64,000 nucleotides of DNA from Longirhabdus pacifica (GCF_004115085.1 NZ_QXJP01000006.1:62001-126000), one strand, 5' to 3'. Positions 50,937 through 61,758 are shown, counted from the first letter of the stretch. Numbers and translations are program-made. Notes: generated by a model not told the origin, from the letters alone.

Positions 50937-52133
50937 ATGAACGTAACTGAGGAATTTTCACATATTTTTGGAAGTGAAGGCTCACTTCATTACTTTTTTG
51001 CTCCTGGGAGAGTAAATCTTATTGGCGAACATATCGATTATAACGGCGGGCATGTGTTTCCATGTGCACTGGATGTAGGTACGTATGCAGTGGCAAGAAT
51101 CAGATCAGATCGAAAGATACGCATGTACTCTATTAATTTTCGCAGTAAAGGAATCGTAGAGGCAGCATTAGATGCGCTGGAGTATGATGAGCAGCAAGGC
51201 TGGGCCAACTATCCGATTGGTATTGCACATATGCTGCAAAAGGAAACATTACTGCCGTTCGGTGTAGACGTGCTGTATTACGGTAATATTCCTAACGGAG
51301 CGGGTCTTTCTTCTTCTGCTTCTATTGAATTGGTTACGGCTGTGTTGTTTAATGATCTGTTTGGACTCCATAAAGATAAGCTGCAACTTGTCCAACTTAG
51401 CCAACAAGTCGAGAATGATTTTATTGGTGTAAAATGTGGAATCATGGATCAATTTGCAGTTGGTTTCGGTAAACGGGATCATGCCGTGCTGTTAGACTGC
51501 CAAACATTGAGCTATGAATATTACCCTATTAATCTAGTTTCTACTTCTATCGTCATTGCAAATACAAATAAAAAGCGTGAATTAGCAGATTCAGCATATA
51601 ATGCGCGTCGTGCAACGTGTGAAAGGGCACTGAAAAAACTGCAAGCCTATGTCACGGTGGATGCACTTGCCCATATTACACCAGCGGATTTTGTACCGTT
51701 AGAAGATGTATTGACGTTAGAAGAAGTGAAGCGCGTTCGTCACGTCGTAACAGAAGAATACCGTACAAAACAAGCTGCAGAAGCATTAAAACAAGGTGAT
51801 TTAGTGCATTTTGGTGCATTAATGAAGCAATCTCATCTGTCGCTAAAAAATGATTATGAAGTGACGGGATTGGAACTCGATACGTTAGTGGAAGCAGCAT
51901 GGCAACATGAAGCATGTATTGGTGCTAGAATGACCGGCGCAGGATTCGGCGGTTGTACTGTCAATATCGTCAAAGACGAGGGTATTGAAGCATTCAAAGA
52001 GCAAGTATCTGTGGAATATGAAAAGATAGTAGGATATGCGCCTAGCTTTTACACTTTTTCAGTAGGAGAAGGGGCATCTAGTATATCGGAACAACAGTGT
52101 AGACAGGAGGTTTCAACATGTACGTTGGTGTAG
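50937..52133 (+). CDS. galK: Galactokinase
   Basis: 398 residues. GHMP kinase: the galactose-binding GRVNLIGEHIDYNGGHVFPCAL, the ATP loop YYGNIPNGAGLSSSASIELVTA and the third motif ARMTGAGFGGCTVNIV are all present. It phosphorylates alpha-D-galactose to galactose-1-phosphate, the substrate of GalT. Ribosome binding site GGTGG close to the ATG at 50937. Its 3' end overlaps the beta-galactosidase start by 16 bases. Confidence 0.97.
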   Translation: MNVTEEFSHIFGSEGSLHYFFAPGRVNLIGEHIDYNGGHVFPCALDVGTYAVARIRSDRKIRMYSINFRSKGIVEAALDALEYDEQQGWANYPIGIAHMLQKETLLPFGVDVLYYGNIPNGAGLSSSASIELVTAVLFNDLFGLHKDKLQLVQLSQQVENDFIGVKCGIMDQFAVGFGKRDHAVLLDCQTLSYEYYPINLVSTSIVIANTNKKRELADSAYNARRATCERALKKLQAYVTVDALAHITPADFVPLEDVLTLEEVKRVRHVVTEEYRTKQAAEALKQGDLVHFGALMKQSHLSLKNDYEVTGLELDTLVEAAWQHEACIGARMTGAGFGGCTVNIVKDEGIEAFKEQVSVEYEKIVGYAPSFYTFSVGEGASSISEQQCRQEVSTCTLV

Positions 52134-54055
52134 ATTATTATCCAGAACATTGGCCAGAGTCCATGATGGAAGAAGATATGAAAGGGATTGTCGGGTTAGG
52201 AGCAAATCTGATTCGTATTGGCGAATTTGCGTGGCATAAGATGGAATCCCATGAAGGAAACTTTGACTTTTCTTATTTTGATAAAGTAATTGCGAAAGCG
52301 AAAGCAAATGGATTGAAAGTGATGTTTGGCACCCCTACGGCTACATTCCCGGCATGGTTAGCTAAAAAACATCCTAGTATATTATCGCAAGATGAGTTAG
52401 GTCATGTGCGAGCGTTTGGAGGAAGGCGTCAGTATTGCTTTAATTCCCTTGTGTATCGTGAATATAGTTATCGTATTACGACAAAGCTAGTGAATCATTA
52501 TGCTAATGAAGAAACGATCATTGCATGGCAGTTTGATAATGAATTGGGGCACGAAGGTAGTGATATGTGCTACTGCAGTCAATGTCATGAACGTTTTCAA
52601 CATTATTTAGAGCGTACGTATGAAACAATCGAACAACTGAATGAACGATATGGAACGATTTTTTGGGGACAAACGTATAACGATTTTAGTGAAATTCCGA
52701 TGCCTACACCGACCGTGACTACCCATAACCCAACGTTGAAACTGGACTGGGCAAGATTCCGTTCTTTTTCCGTTAATGATTATACCGACTATATGTTAGC
52801 GGGTATTACGGCAGAGAAAGGGGAGCATCAACTACTTACTACGAATGTATCAGGTGGCTTCTTTGATAAATGGTTCGATCATGAACGCAATGTTCGTTCG
52901 CTAGATTTCGTATCTTATGACAACTATCCAGTTTGGGGAGGGTTGCAAAAACCGATTCCTCCTGCAGCTATCGCTTTAACTCATGATTTTAATCGTGGAT
53001 TACTAGGGAAGAACTACTGGATCGTAGAGCAGTTGATGGGAGCGCAGGGACATAACATCATCGGATATTTACCGCGTCCAAATCAAGCGAAAATGTGGTC
53101 TTACCAGGCGTTTGCTCATGGATGTACGGACATGTTGTATTTCCGTTGGAGAGGCATGACAAAAGGAGCGGAGCAGTTCTGTTTTGGTGTAGTCGATCAA
53201 GATAATGTGTACGGTAGAAAATATAAAGAAGTCCAGACTGTTTTTCATGACATCAAGCCTTACGAGCACGTATTGCAGTCACCTATTGAGGCGGACATTG
53301 CCGTGCTATATGACTATGATAATATTTGGTCGTGGCGCGGACAGCAGCAAAGTGAGAATTTTGATTTCAATCAAGAAATTTTACGTGGCTATGAAGGGTT
53401 TTACCAGTACAATGCTCACATGGATGTCATCCCCGTTTCTCGTGATTTTACGGCATATAAAGTACTTGTCGTACCCGTGATGCAAATCATAGATGAAGCA
53501 TTAAGCGAACGTTTTCAGCATTTTGTTGAAAATGGTGGAACGATCATTTTTACATTTCGAGCAGGATTGAAAGATAGAGATAACAATATTCATTTTGGTA
53601 AAAGCTTGCCGTGTCTCATCTCTGATTTAGCAGGTATTGAAATTGATGAAACAGAGTCGTTGCTTGGAGATTGTACATCACCGATTACAGGAACACGTGG
53701 AACCAGTGCGCTAACGGTATGGAGAGATATGATTACACCAAAGACTGCAGAAGTACTGTACACCCATGATGATGCGTTCTATAAAGGGAAAGCAGCAGTA
53801 ACCAAAAATCAATTTGGAAAAGGTACGGTGTATTATCTTGGAGGCGGTGTAGAGAAGAACATTGTGATGGACATCGCAAAAGAGGTGCTAGTAGAAAAAC
53901 AAATCTATCATGTAGAAACACCAGAAGGTTTAGAAGTGTATCGTAGAAACGTAGGGAACCAAACGTATGATGTTGTTTGTAATCATACAGAAGAACAAAT
54001 CGCTTTTGATGGAGAAACGTATGCCCCATATGAAAGTAAAATAAGGGAAAAATAA
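52118..54055 (+). CDS. Beta-galactosidase, GH42
   Basis: 645 residues; GACAGGAGG upstream. GH42 barrel with acid/base glutamate in IIAWQFDNELGHEGS and nucleophile glutamate in YWIVEQLMGAQGHN. The cysteine cluster CYCSQC (with an additional Cys) binds the structural zinc of thermophile/Bacillus GH42 enzymes. The trimerisation and C-terminal domains follow to the end. No signal peptide, so it hydrolyses imported beta-galactosides in the cytoplasm. Last of the five catabolic genes. Confidence 0.96.
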   Translation: MYVGVDYYPEHWPESMMEEDMKGIVGLGANLIRIGEFAWHKMESHEGNFDFSYFDKVIAKAKANGLKVMFGTPTATFPAWLAKKHPSILSQDELGHVRAFGGRRQYCFNSLVYREYSYRITTKLVNHYANEETIIAWQFDNELGHEGSDMCYCSQCHERFQHYLERTYETIEQLNERYGTIFWGQTYNDFSEIPMPTPTVTTHNPTLKLDWARFRSFSVNDYTDYMLAGITAEKGEHQLLTTNVSGGFFDKWFDHERNVRSLDFVSYDNYPVWGGLQKPIPPAAIALTHDFNRGLLGKNYWIVEQLMGAQGHNIIGYLPRPNQAKMWSYQAFAHGCTDMLYFRWRGMTKGAEQFCFGVVDQDNVYGRKYKEVQTVFHDIKPYEHVLQSPIEADIAVLYDYDNIWSWRGQQQSENFDFNQEILRGYEGFYQYNAHMDVIPVSRDFTAYKVLVVPVMQIIDEALSERFQHFVENGGTIIFTFRAGLKDRDNNIHFGKSLPCLISDLAGIEIDETESLLGDCTSPITGTRGTSALTVWRDMITPKTAEVLYTHDDAFYKGKAAVTKNQFGKGTVYYLGGGVEKNIVMDIAKEVLVEKQIYHVETPEGLEVYRRNVGNQTYDVVCNHTEEQIAFDGETYAPYESKIREK

Positions 54056-54152
54056 TGCAATACTTATCTTTAAGAAAAGCTCATTATAAAAGCTATTAAT
54101 AAAAAATTTTACGAAAGTAAGTATATTTTGGTAAAAATTTTAGTAAATATTA

Positions 54153-54181
54153 TTGACTATTTTGCTTCATTTCAATAATAT
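54153..54181 (+). promoter_or_regulatory. Promoter of first solute-binding protein gene
   Basis: TTGACT (54153-54158), 17 bases, TAATAT (54176-54181). Directly upstream is TTTTAGTAAA (54139-54147) preceded by TTTGGTAAA, an activator- or repressor-like repeat shared with 55648-55668 and 46008-46016. Confidence 0.75.
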
Positions 54182-54192
54182 TTAATCATATA

Positions 54193-54206
54193 GTGAAAGC
54201 GTTTTC
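54193..54206 (+). promoter_or_regulatory. cre site (CcpA)
   Basis: TGAAAGCGTTTTCT matches the catabolite-responsive element consensus TGNAANCGNWNNCW. It lies between the promoter and the ribosome binding site, where CcpA binding would repress in the presence of glucose. Confidence 0.85.
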
Positions 54207-54224
54207 TTAAAGGGGGATATTAAA

Positions 54225-55514
54225 ATGAAAAAATGGAACAAGATAGGTTTCATGTTTATTGCATTAGCATTGTTGGCAGCAGGTTGTTCAGGAGAAGAGG
54301 AAAGCTCTGCTGATGGGAAAGTAGAACTCGTTGCATGGGCATGGAATGTCAACGTAGGTGCTTTAGAAGATGCCATAGCGATATATCAAGAGGAACATCC
54401 GGATGTTGCGCTGAAAGTGGAGGACATTGGAAGGTTGGATGTGTATGATAAATTAGCAACTGGACTCGCTGCAGGTGGCGTAGGACTTCCAGATATCGTG
54501 CTTGTTGAGGATGATCGAATTGCAGGTTATTTAGAAGCTTTTCCAAATGAATTTGCAAACTTAAGTGAATTAGGTTTTGATAAGCACAAAGAAGTATTCC
54601 CAGATTTTAAAAACGAATTAACTAGTCATAATGAAACGTCGTATGCCATGCCATTTGACGCGGGACCTGTGGGAATGTTTTATCGTCGGTCCGTTTTCAA
54701 TGCAGCTGGCGTAGATGTGAATGCGATACAGACATGGGATGATTTTTTAGAGGCTGGTACAATCATTAAAGAAAAAACAGGGGTTTATGCGATGCCGCTC
54801 GATATGTATAAAGATGATCCCATTTTTCGGATGATGTTAAGTCAGTTAGGAGTGTTTTACTACGATGAAGCAGGTAACATTGATCTTACCAATCCGAAAG
54901 TAGTGCAAGCGATGGAGATGCTCAAGCAATTTGGAGAGGCTGAACTCCTTAAAGATGTCGATGGTTGGAATGGTATCGTGTCAGCAACGATCAATGGTAC
55001 AGTAGCTACGATTCCGTTTGGTGTTGCCTATTCCGGGACCATCATGGATCAAGCTAAAGATTCCGCAGGAGATTGGGGAGTATTCTTGATGCCTGCTTTT
55101 GAAGAAGGCGGAAATCGTGCTGCCAACATCGGAGGTTCTAGCTTTATGCTTGTAGAGTCATCAAAGAAAAAACAAGCAGCATATGATTTTATGGAGTTTT
55201 TCACTACGGATCCAGAAGTACAAATCATTGCGTTGGAGGATTACGGGTTATTCCCTTCCCTCTCCACTGTATATGATACTGAAGCTTTTACATCCGATGT
55301 GCAATTTTTCGGAGAGCAAAAAATATGGACACTATTTGCTGAAGAAATAAAAGATGTAAAAATGCCTTATTATACGAAAGATTACTCGCTTGGGTTAAAT
55401 GAAGCGATGAAGGCACAGGCAAGTATGTTTAATGGGGAAGATCCTGCTACAGCATTGCAAAATGCTGCCGAGAGTCTGGCTGATCGTACAGCTCGAGATA
55501 TAAATCAATACTAG
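54225..55514 (+). CDS. ABC sugar-binding lipoprotein, copy 1
   Basis: 429 residues. Signal peptide with lipobox LAAGC (Cys21). Extracellular solute-binding protein family 1, with VELVAWAWNVNVGALEDAIAIYQEEHPDVALKVEDIG at the N-terminal lobe and GDWGVFLMPAFEEGGNRAANIGGSSFML in the hinge/second lobe. It would capture galactosides for the permeases downstream. It is a tandem duplicate of the next gene. AAAGGGGGATA ribosome binding site. Confidence 0.93.
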   Translation: MKKWNKIGFMFIALALLAAGCSGEEESSADGKVELVAWAWNVNVGALEDAIAIYQEEHPDVALKVEDIGRLDVYDKLATGLAAGGVGLPDIVLVEDDRIAGYLEAFPNEFANLSELGFDKHKEVFPDFKNELTSHNETSYAMPFDAGPVGMFYRRSVFNAAGVDVNAIQTWDDFLEAGTIIKEKTGVYAMPLDMYKDDPIFRMMLSQLGVFYYDEAGNIDLTNPKVVQAMEMLKQFGEAELLKDVDGWNGIVSATINGTVATIPFGVAYSGTIMDQAKDSAGDWGVFLMPAFEEGGNRAANIGGSSFMLVESSKKKQAAYDFMEFFTTDPEVQIIALEDYGLFPSLSTVYDTEAFTSDVQFFGEQKIWTLFAEEIKDVKMPYYTKDYSLGLNEAMKAQASMFNGEDPATALQNAAESLADRTARDINQY

Positions 55515-55610
55515 CATAGTAAATGAAACACTAGCAAAGTAAACACCTGCATAGCAGCGTATAAGAGTAAACAAGTAAAGAGAGAACAACATTAGAAAAT
55601 GAATACTTAG

Positions 55611-55650
55611 AGGATGGTGGGTTGCTTTAAACCATCATCCTAAAATTTTT
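55611..55650 (+). terminator. Terminator between the binding-protein genes
   Basis: AGGATGGTGGGTT pairs with AACCATCATCCT, followed by AAAATTTTT. Its T-tract runs into the TTTAGTAAA repeats that precede the next promoter. Confidence 0.6.
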
Positions 55651-55702
55651 AGTAAAAAATTTAGTAAAAGTTATTGACTAATACGCAAAAATTAACTAAA
55701 AT
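55648..55702 (+). promoter_or_regulatory. Operator repeats and promoter, second binding protein
   Basis: TTTAGTAAA occurs twice (55648-55656 and 55660-55668), 12 bases apart, directly before TTGACT (55674-55679), a 17-base spacer and TAAAAT (55697-55702). The same order of elements precedes the first binding-protein gene. Confidence 0.7.
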
Positions 55703-55715
55703 TTAATAAAAGAGT

Positions 55716-55729
55716 TGTAAGCGCTTTCC
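55716..55729 (+). promoter_or_regulatory. cre site (CcpA)
   Basis: TGTAAGCGCTTTCC is an excellent catabolite-responsive element, just upstream of the GAGGAGGGG ribosome binding site. Confidence 0.88.
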
Positions 55730-55746
55730 GAGGAGGGGTTTTTAAA

Positions 55747-57039
55747 ATGAAGAAATTTAAAATCATAGTTTTGATGATAATGGCATTATCGTTATTCGTA
55801 GTAGGTTGCTCCAGTAGTGATGAAGGTAGTTCCGAAGATGGTAAAGTAGAGTTAGTAGCATGGGCATGGAACGTTAATGTTGGTGCGTTAGAAGATGCAA
55901 TGACCATGTATCAAGAAGAGAATCCTAATATCTCTATTAAAGTAGAGGACATCGGTAGATCCGATGTGTATGATAAGTTGTCAACAGGACTCGCTGCTGG
56001 TGGAGTAGGACTTCCTGATATTGTTCTAGTGGAAGATGACCGAATCCAAAGCTATTTGGAAGCTTTTCCGAAAGGATTTGCAAATTTAAGTGAACTAGGG
56101 TTTGATCAACACAAACAGAATTTTCCTAATTTTAAAAATGAATTAGCAAGTCTAAATGATAGTTATTATGCGATGCCGTTTGACGCAGGCCCTGGTGGCA
56201 TGTTCTATCGCCGCTCTATTTTTAATGAGGCTGGAGTGGATGTGGACAGCATAGAAACGTGGGATGACTTTTTTGAAGCAGGAAAAGAGATAAAAGAAAA
56301 AACAGGCGTATATGCTATGTCGCTGGATAAGTTCAAAGATGATCCAACATTTCGTATGATGTTAAATCAGCTCGGTATATTTTATTTCGACGAAGCTGGA
56401 AATATAGACCTTACTCATCCGAAAGCCGTGCAAGCGATGGAAATGATTAAAAAGTTTGGAGAAGCTGATCTTATTAAAGATGTAGATGGTTGGAATGGTA
56501 CCGTGTCTGCAACGGTAGATGGATCGACAGCGGCAATTCCATTTGGAGCTTGGTATTATGGAACCATTATTGATCAAGCGAAAGATACAGCAGGAGATTG
56601 GGGCGTATTCTTACTTCCTGCATTTGAAGAAGGAGGTAATCGCGCTTCCAACTTAGGTGGTTCCAGCTTTATGGTATTAGAGGCATCTAAGAAAAAACAA
56701 GCAGCATATGAGTTTATGGAATTTTTCACGACAGAATCAGATGTACAGATTATGGCGATGAAAGATTACGGACTGTTCCCTTCTCTTTCAAGTGCATATG
56801 AGGCGGATATCTTTACAGAGGAAATAGAGTTCTTTGGCAATCAACCGATATGGAAGTTGTTTGCAGATGAAATGGCAGATGTAGAGACACCTTATTTCAC
56901 AAAAGATTTCTCTATCGGTTTAGATGAAGCGATTAAAGCACAGGCGAGTGTGTTTAACGGAGAAGACCCTGCAACAGCATTACAAGAGTCAGCGAATCGC
57001 TTAGCTGATCGTACAGAACGAGAATTGAATCAATACTAG
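55747..57039 (+). CDS. ABC sugar-binding lipoprotein, copy 2
   Basis: 430 residues with lipobox FVVGC. It follows copy 1 closely residue by residue (shared VELVAWAWNVNVGALEDA, LSTGLAAGGVGLPDIVLVEDDRI, GGSSFM.LE.SKKKQAAYEFMEFFTT, SVFNGEDPATAL). Two binding proteins may widen the range of galactosides bound or raise the dose. A terminator lies between it and the permeases, which would set the usual excess of binding protein over permease. Confidence 0.93.
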   Translation: MKKFKIIVLMIMALSLFVVGCSSSDEGSSEDGKVELVAWAWNVNVGALEDAMTMYQEENPNISIKVEDIGRSDVYDKLSTGLAAGGVGLPDIVLVEDDRIQSYLEAFPKGFANLSELGFDQHKQNFPNFKNELASLNDSYYAMPFDAGPGGMFYRRSIFNEAGVDVDSIETWDDFFEAGKEIKEKTGVYAMSLDKFKDDPTFRMMLNQLGIFYFDEAGNIDLTHPKAVQAMEMIKKFGEADLIKDVDGWNGTVSATVDGSTAAIPFGAWYYGTIIDQAKDTAGDWGVFLLPAFEEGGNRASNLGGSSFMVLEASKKKQAAYEFMEFFTTESDVQIMAMKDYGLFPSLSSAYEADIFTEEIEFFGNQPIWKLFADEMADVETPYFTKDFSIGLDEAIKAQASVFNGEDPATALQESANRLADRTERELNQY

Positions 57040-57052
57040 CGTCGTAAAGGGG

Positions 57053-57098
57053 AGACTGAAAGGTTATCTCTGATATCCCTTCAGTCTTTCTTTTTTTA
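57053..57098 (+). terminator. Attenuating terminator before permease genes
   Basis: AGACTGAA-GG pairs with CC-TCAGTCT around about 13 bases, followed by TTTCTTTTTTT. It stands within the ABC operon and is likely to lower permease expression by partial termination. Confidence 0.75.
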
Positions 57099-57143
57099 TA
57101 TTTTATCTTAAGCAAATTTATACAGGGAAGGACATGACACCTC

Positions 57144-57998
57144 ATGAAAAATAAAGCCTATGTCCCATACTTTTTTATTGCACCTGCTGTTATTCTATTT
57201 TCCGTCTTTATGTTGTACCCCATACTATACTCTTTCGTAATGAGTTTTCAAACCAGTGTTGGTGGTATCATGGAGTTCAATGGAATTGAGAACTACAAGC
57301 GATTATTTTCAGATGAGATTTTTTTGAAGGCATTAAAGAATACGTTTATTCTACTTATTATACAAGTGCCAATTATGATTTTTCTGGCGTTAGTATTGGC
57401 AAATCTATTGAATTCCTCTATTTTAAAATTTAAAGGTTTATTTAGAGTTACTTTCTTTTTACCAGCAGTCACTTCACTTGTTGCGTATTCTATCATTTTC
57501 TCGATTATGCTGATGAATGACGGTGTCATCAATCAGGTGTTAATGAGTTTAGGATTTGGTGCAATACCATGGTTAAGCGACCCGTTTTGGGCCAAAGCTT
57601 CGCTCGTTCTAGCGATAACTTGGCGTTGGTGTGGTTATAATATGATCATTTTCCTAGCCGCATTGCAAAACATACCAGATCAACTTTATGAAGCTGCGGA
57701 TATCGATGGTGCTTCTCGTTTTCGTCAGTTTTTCAGCATTACCATCCCACAGTTAAAGCCAGTGATCTTGTTTTCCGCTGTACTATCCACGATTGGAACG
57801 TTGCAATTGTTTGATGAGCCTTACACATTAACGGAAGGCGGACCAAGTGATGAAACGTTAACGATAGGGATGTATTTATATCAAACTGGATTCCGTTATT
57901 TCGATTTTGGATATGCTTCAACTATTGCTTATGTCATTGTCATATTGGTTGCCATCATGACGTATTTCCAATTTAAGATTGCAGGTGATTCAGAATGA
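57144..57998 (+). CDS. ABC sugar permease (MalF/LacF type)
   Basis: 284 residues with six membrane segments. The cytoplasmic EAA loop reads YEAADIDGASRFRQFFSITIPQLKP, which docks the ATPase. The first helix (FFIAPAVILFSVFMLYPILYSFVMSF) is typical of the CUT1 family. Ribosome binding site AGGGAAGGA. It overlaps the next permease by four bases (ATGA). It forms the channel with its partner. Confidence 0.94.
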   Translation: MKNKAYVPYFFIAPAVILFSVFMLYPILYSFVMSFQTSVGGIMEFNGIENYKRLFSDEIFLKALKNTFILLIIQVPIMIFLALVLANLLNSSILKFKGLFRVTFFLPAVTSLVAYSIIFSIMLMNDGVINQVLMSLGFGAIPWLSDPFWAKASLVLAITWRWCGYNMIIFLAALQNIPDQLYEAADIDGASRFRQFFSITIPQLKPVILFSAVLSTIGTLQLFDEPYTLTEGGPSDETLTIGMYLYQTGFRYFDFGYASTIAYVIVILVAIMTYFQFKIAGDSE

Positions 57999-58825
57999 AG
58001 AAGAGAAATGTTAAAGTTCGGAAATTTGGATTATATTTCTTGTTGTTAGTTGGTGCGTTAATATCCTTGTTTCCATTTTATTGGTCCGCAATAGGAGCGA
58101 CGAATGAATCTGGTAGTATGTTTACCAAACCACCAACGTTGATTCCTGGCAATCAATTACTTGAGAATATGAGCAACTTAAATGAACAAATTGGGATTGG
58201 TAGAGTCATGTTCAACTCTCTCTTTATATCTATCACATATACCATTATTGCTTTATTTGTTTGCTCCATGGCTTCGTATGCTTTTGCTAAATTTAAATTT
58301 AAAGGAAGAGACATCATTTTCACCATATTTCTACTATCGATGATGGTTCCTTATCACGCGACCATTATTCCGTTGTTTAAAATGATGGCGTCTTGGGGAT
58401 GGTTGAATCAGTATCAAGCTGTCATCCTTCCTAATATTGCTTATCCGTTTGCTATTTTTCTGATGCGACAAAATATGTTGGCCTTCCCTACGGCACTTAT
58501 TGAAGCTTCCAGAATAGACGGGGCATCGGAATGGAAAATATTTTATAAAGTCGTACTGCCTAGTATGAAGCCTGCACTAGCTGCAACTGCTATTTTCTTA
58601 TTTATGTATCAGTGGAACAGCTTTTTGTGGCCTTTAATTGCGCTTTCTTCTACAGATATGTATACATTCCCAGTTGCGCTCTCTAGTTTATTTGGTCTTT
58701 CTCGTATTGACTATGGACAGGTGATGACGGGAGTAACGCTTGCTACCGTGCCGATTATTATTTTCTTTTTATCATTGCAACGTTATTTCATTTCCGGGAT
58801 GCTTGGAAGTGCGCTAAAGGAATAG
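57995..58825 (+). CDS. ABC sugar permease (MalG/LacG type)
   Basis: 276 residues, six membrane segments, EAA loop IEASRIDGASEWKIFYKVVLPSMKPALAA. Start ATG overlaps the stop of the first permease. No ATP-binding subunit gene is present in the window, as is common for CUT1 systems in Bacillales, which share one MsmX-like ATPase. Confidence 0.94.
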   Translation: MKKRNVKVRKFGLYFLLLVGALISLFPFYWSAIGATNESGSMFTKPPTLIPGNQLLENMSNLNEQIGIGRVMFNSLFISITYTIIALFVCSMASYAFAKFKFKGRDIIFTIFLLSMMVPYHATIIPLFKMMASWGWLNQYQAVILPNIAYPFAIFLMRQNMLAFPTALIEASRIDGASEWKIFYKVVLPSMKPALAATAIFLFMYQWNSFLWPLIALSSTDMYTFPVALSSLFGLSRIDYGQVMTGVTLATVPIIIFFLSLQRYFISGMLGSALKE

Positions 58826-58913
58826 ATAAAACGGAAGAAACAAAACAGAAAAGAAAACATAAAGAAAAGCATACAACTATGTATTTTGTCCTATTGGTGT
58901 ATAATGAAATTAA

Positions 58914-59969
<1,056 letters not shown>

Positions 59970-60069
59970 TGGGGTTTTCATATGAAAAGTAACGTCATGA
60001 CTGTGATATCTTTTTAGGAATATCTTTTTTGAAATTGTTTTTTTAGAATAACAAATTTATAGTTTTTTT

Positions 60070-60106
60070 AAACCAGTATCTCACTTTATTGTGGATACTG
60101 GTTTTT
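60070..60106 (+). terminator. Intrinsic terminator
   Basis: AAACCAGTATC pairs with GATACTGGTTT, with TTTTT following; it closes the galactoside locus. Confidence 0.85.
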
Positions 60107-60209
60107 AATTTGAACTTGACTTTTTGCTGACATAAATCTTAGTTATACTTCCTCATGTAGTCGTTTTAACCCATGACAACAATAGAACACACAAACGGAG
60201 GGAGTATAA

Positions 60210-61706
60210 ATGAAAATGATTAAAAAGCGTGTAGTCATTTCTTTGTTAGCGATGCTTGTTATTTTATCTGGTTGTAGTACAGGTAATGCAACTAGTTTGG
60301 AGAATGAAGATGAATGGACAGATAATGATGCGAACTATAGTGCAGAAGAAGATGAGCTTTTGGATGAAAGTGAAGCAGATAGTGATATAGAGGAAAATAT
60401 ATTGTTTCGTGATGACGAAGTTGGTGAAGTAAAGATATATCTGGACGAGGAAGATTACGCTGATATGTTAGCTAATCCACTTGAAGAAGAATGGAAACAA
60501 GGTGATATTGTCATTAATGGAGTGGAATTTAATGATATAGCTGTAAGAACAAAAGGGAATTCAAGTTTAATGGACGTTGCTGATAATGAAGATAGTGATC
60601 GTTATAGTTTGAAGGTGGACTTTGATAAATATGTAGATGGTCAATATGTTGATGGTATCGAACGAATTAATTTGAATAATAATTTATACGATCCAAGTTA
60701 TTTGAGAGACTATTTATCTTATTATATTGCGGATGAGATTGGATTAGCTACACCAGACGTTACGTTTGTTAATGTGTATATTAATGACGAATTAATAGGA
60801 TTATTCCCTTGTATTGAACAAGTGGATGAGCAATTTATTGAGAAGAATTTCACTTACACCGAAGGTGATTTGTACCAACCTGAAGAAGAGAGTTACGCAT
60901 GGATAGATGATAACTTCGAGAGTTATCCTGGATTTGAATTGGAAACCGATGAAGATACACAAGATACTGATATGTTGGTAGCGATGTTAAATGAATTGAA
61001 TAGTGGCGATGATTATGAATCTGTTCTCGATGTGGATAGTGTACTAAAATATGCAGCTCTAGTAACGACAACGGTGAGTATGGACAGTTATATAGGTAAA
61101 TACCAGCATAACTATTACTTGTATCAAAATGATGATGTGTATACCATGATTCCATGGGACTATAATATGGGTTTTGGAACATTCGGTAATAAAGATGCGA
61201 CGTATAGTATCAGTGATATTGTGAACGACTCATCCAATGTCCTCACTTATCAGCTTTTACAAGTGGATGAATATAGAGAACGCTATTATCAATATGTAGA
61301 GGACATTATTACTGGTCCTATGGCTTACGATAATATTTCTGCGGTCATAGAAGAGGTTTCGGATTTAATCAATCCTTATGTAGAAAATGATCCTACGTCT
61401 TTTTATGGGTATGAAGCATTCTTGAATGCATGGACAGAGGATTATTCATTCCAAGAAAATCAACAAGCGCCTAACGGAAACCAACAAGGGCCGAATGAAG
61501 GTCAACAAGGACTAAATCCAGATCCACAAGGTTTAAATCCAGATCAACAAGGACAGCCAGGACCGAATGGAAACCAACAAGGACCCAATGGTGGAATGCA
61601 AACCCAAGCAGGTGAAAGTGGAGCTCAAATTGCCTATGGTTTACTTACTTTCATTGATGATCGAATAAATAGTATTGTTCAGCAGTTAGAATCTATAGAC
61701 GGCTGA
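60210..61706 (+). CDS. CotH-like kinase-domain lipoprotein
   Basis: 498 residues. Signal peptide with lipobox ILSGC, an acidic linker (about 30-70), then a CotH domain: IAVRTKGNSSL, YLRDYLSYYIADEIGLATPDVTFVNVYINDELIGLFPCIEQVDEQFIEKNF, and the metal-binding IPWDYNMGFGTFG. Spore-coat CotH proteins are atypical protein kinases that phosphorylate coat proteins; extracellular lipoprotein versions are of unknown role. The C-terminal part has a Gln/Pro/Asn/Gly-rich low-complexity stretch (about 425-475, QQGPN-like units). Ribosome binding site GGAGGGAG. Confidence 0.88.
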   Translation: MKMIKKRVVISLLAMLVILSGCSTGNATSLENEDEWTDNDANYSAEEDELLDESEADSDIEENILFRDDEVGEVKIYLDEEDYADMLANPLEEEWKQGDIVINGVEFNDIAVRTKGNSSLMDVADNEDSDRYSLKVDFDKYVDGQYVDGIERINLNNNLYDPSYLRDYLSYYIADEIGLATPDVTFVNVYINDELIGLFPCIEQVDEQFIEKNFTYTEGDLYQPEEESYAWIDDNFESYPGFELETDEDTQDTDMLVAMLNELNSGDDYESVLDVDSVLKYAALVTTTVSMDSYIGKYQHNYYLYQNDDVYTMIPWDYNMGFGTFGNKDATYSISDIVNDSSNVLTYQLLQVDEYRERYYQYVEDIITGPMAYDNISAVIEEVSDLINPYVENDPTSFYGYEAFLNAWTEDYSFQENQQAPNGNQQGPNEGQQGLNPDPQGLNPDQQGQPGPNGNQQGPNGGMQTQAGESGAQIAYGLLTFIDDRINSIVQQLESIDG

Positions 61707-61719
61707 GGAATATGGTGAT

Positions 61720-61758
61720 AAAAACTTCCCACTTATATACGGTGGGAAGTTTTTTTAT
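61720..61758 (+). terminator. Intrinsic terminator
   Basis: AAAAACTTCCCAC pairs with GTGGGAAGTTTTT across a 9-base loop, with a run of seven T. It ends the CotH-like gene. Confidence 0.88.
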
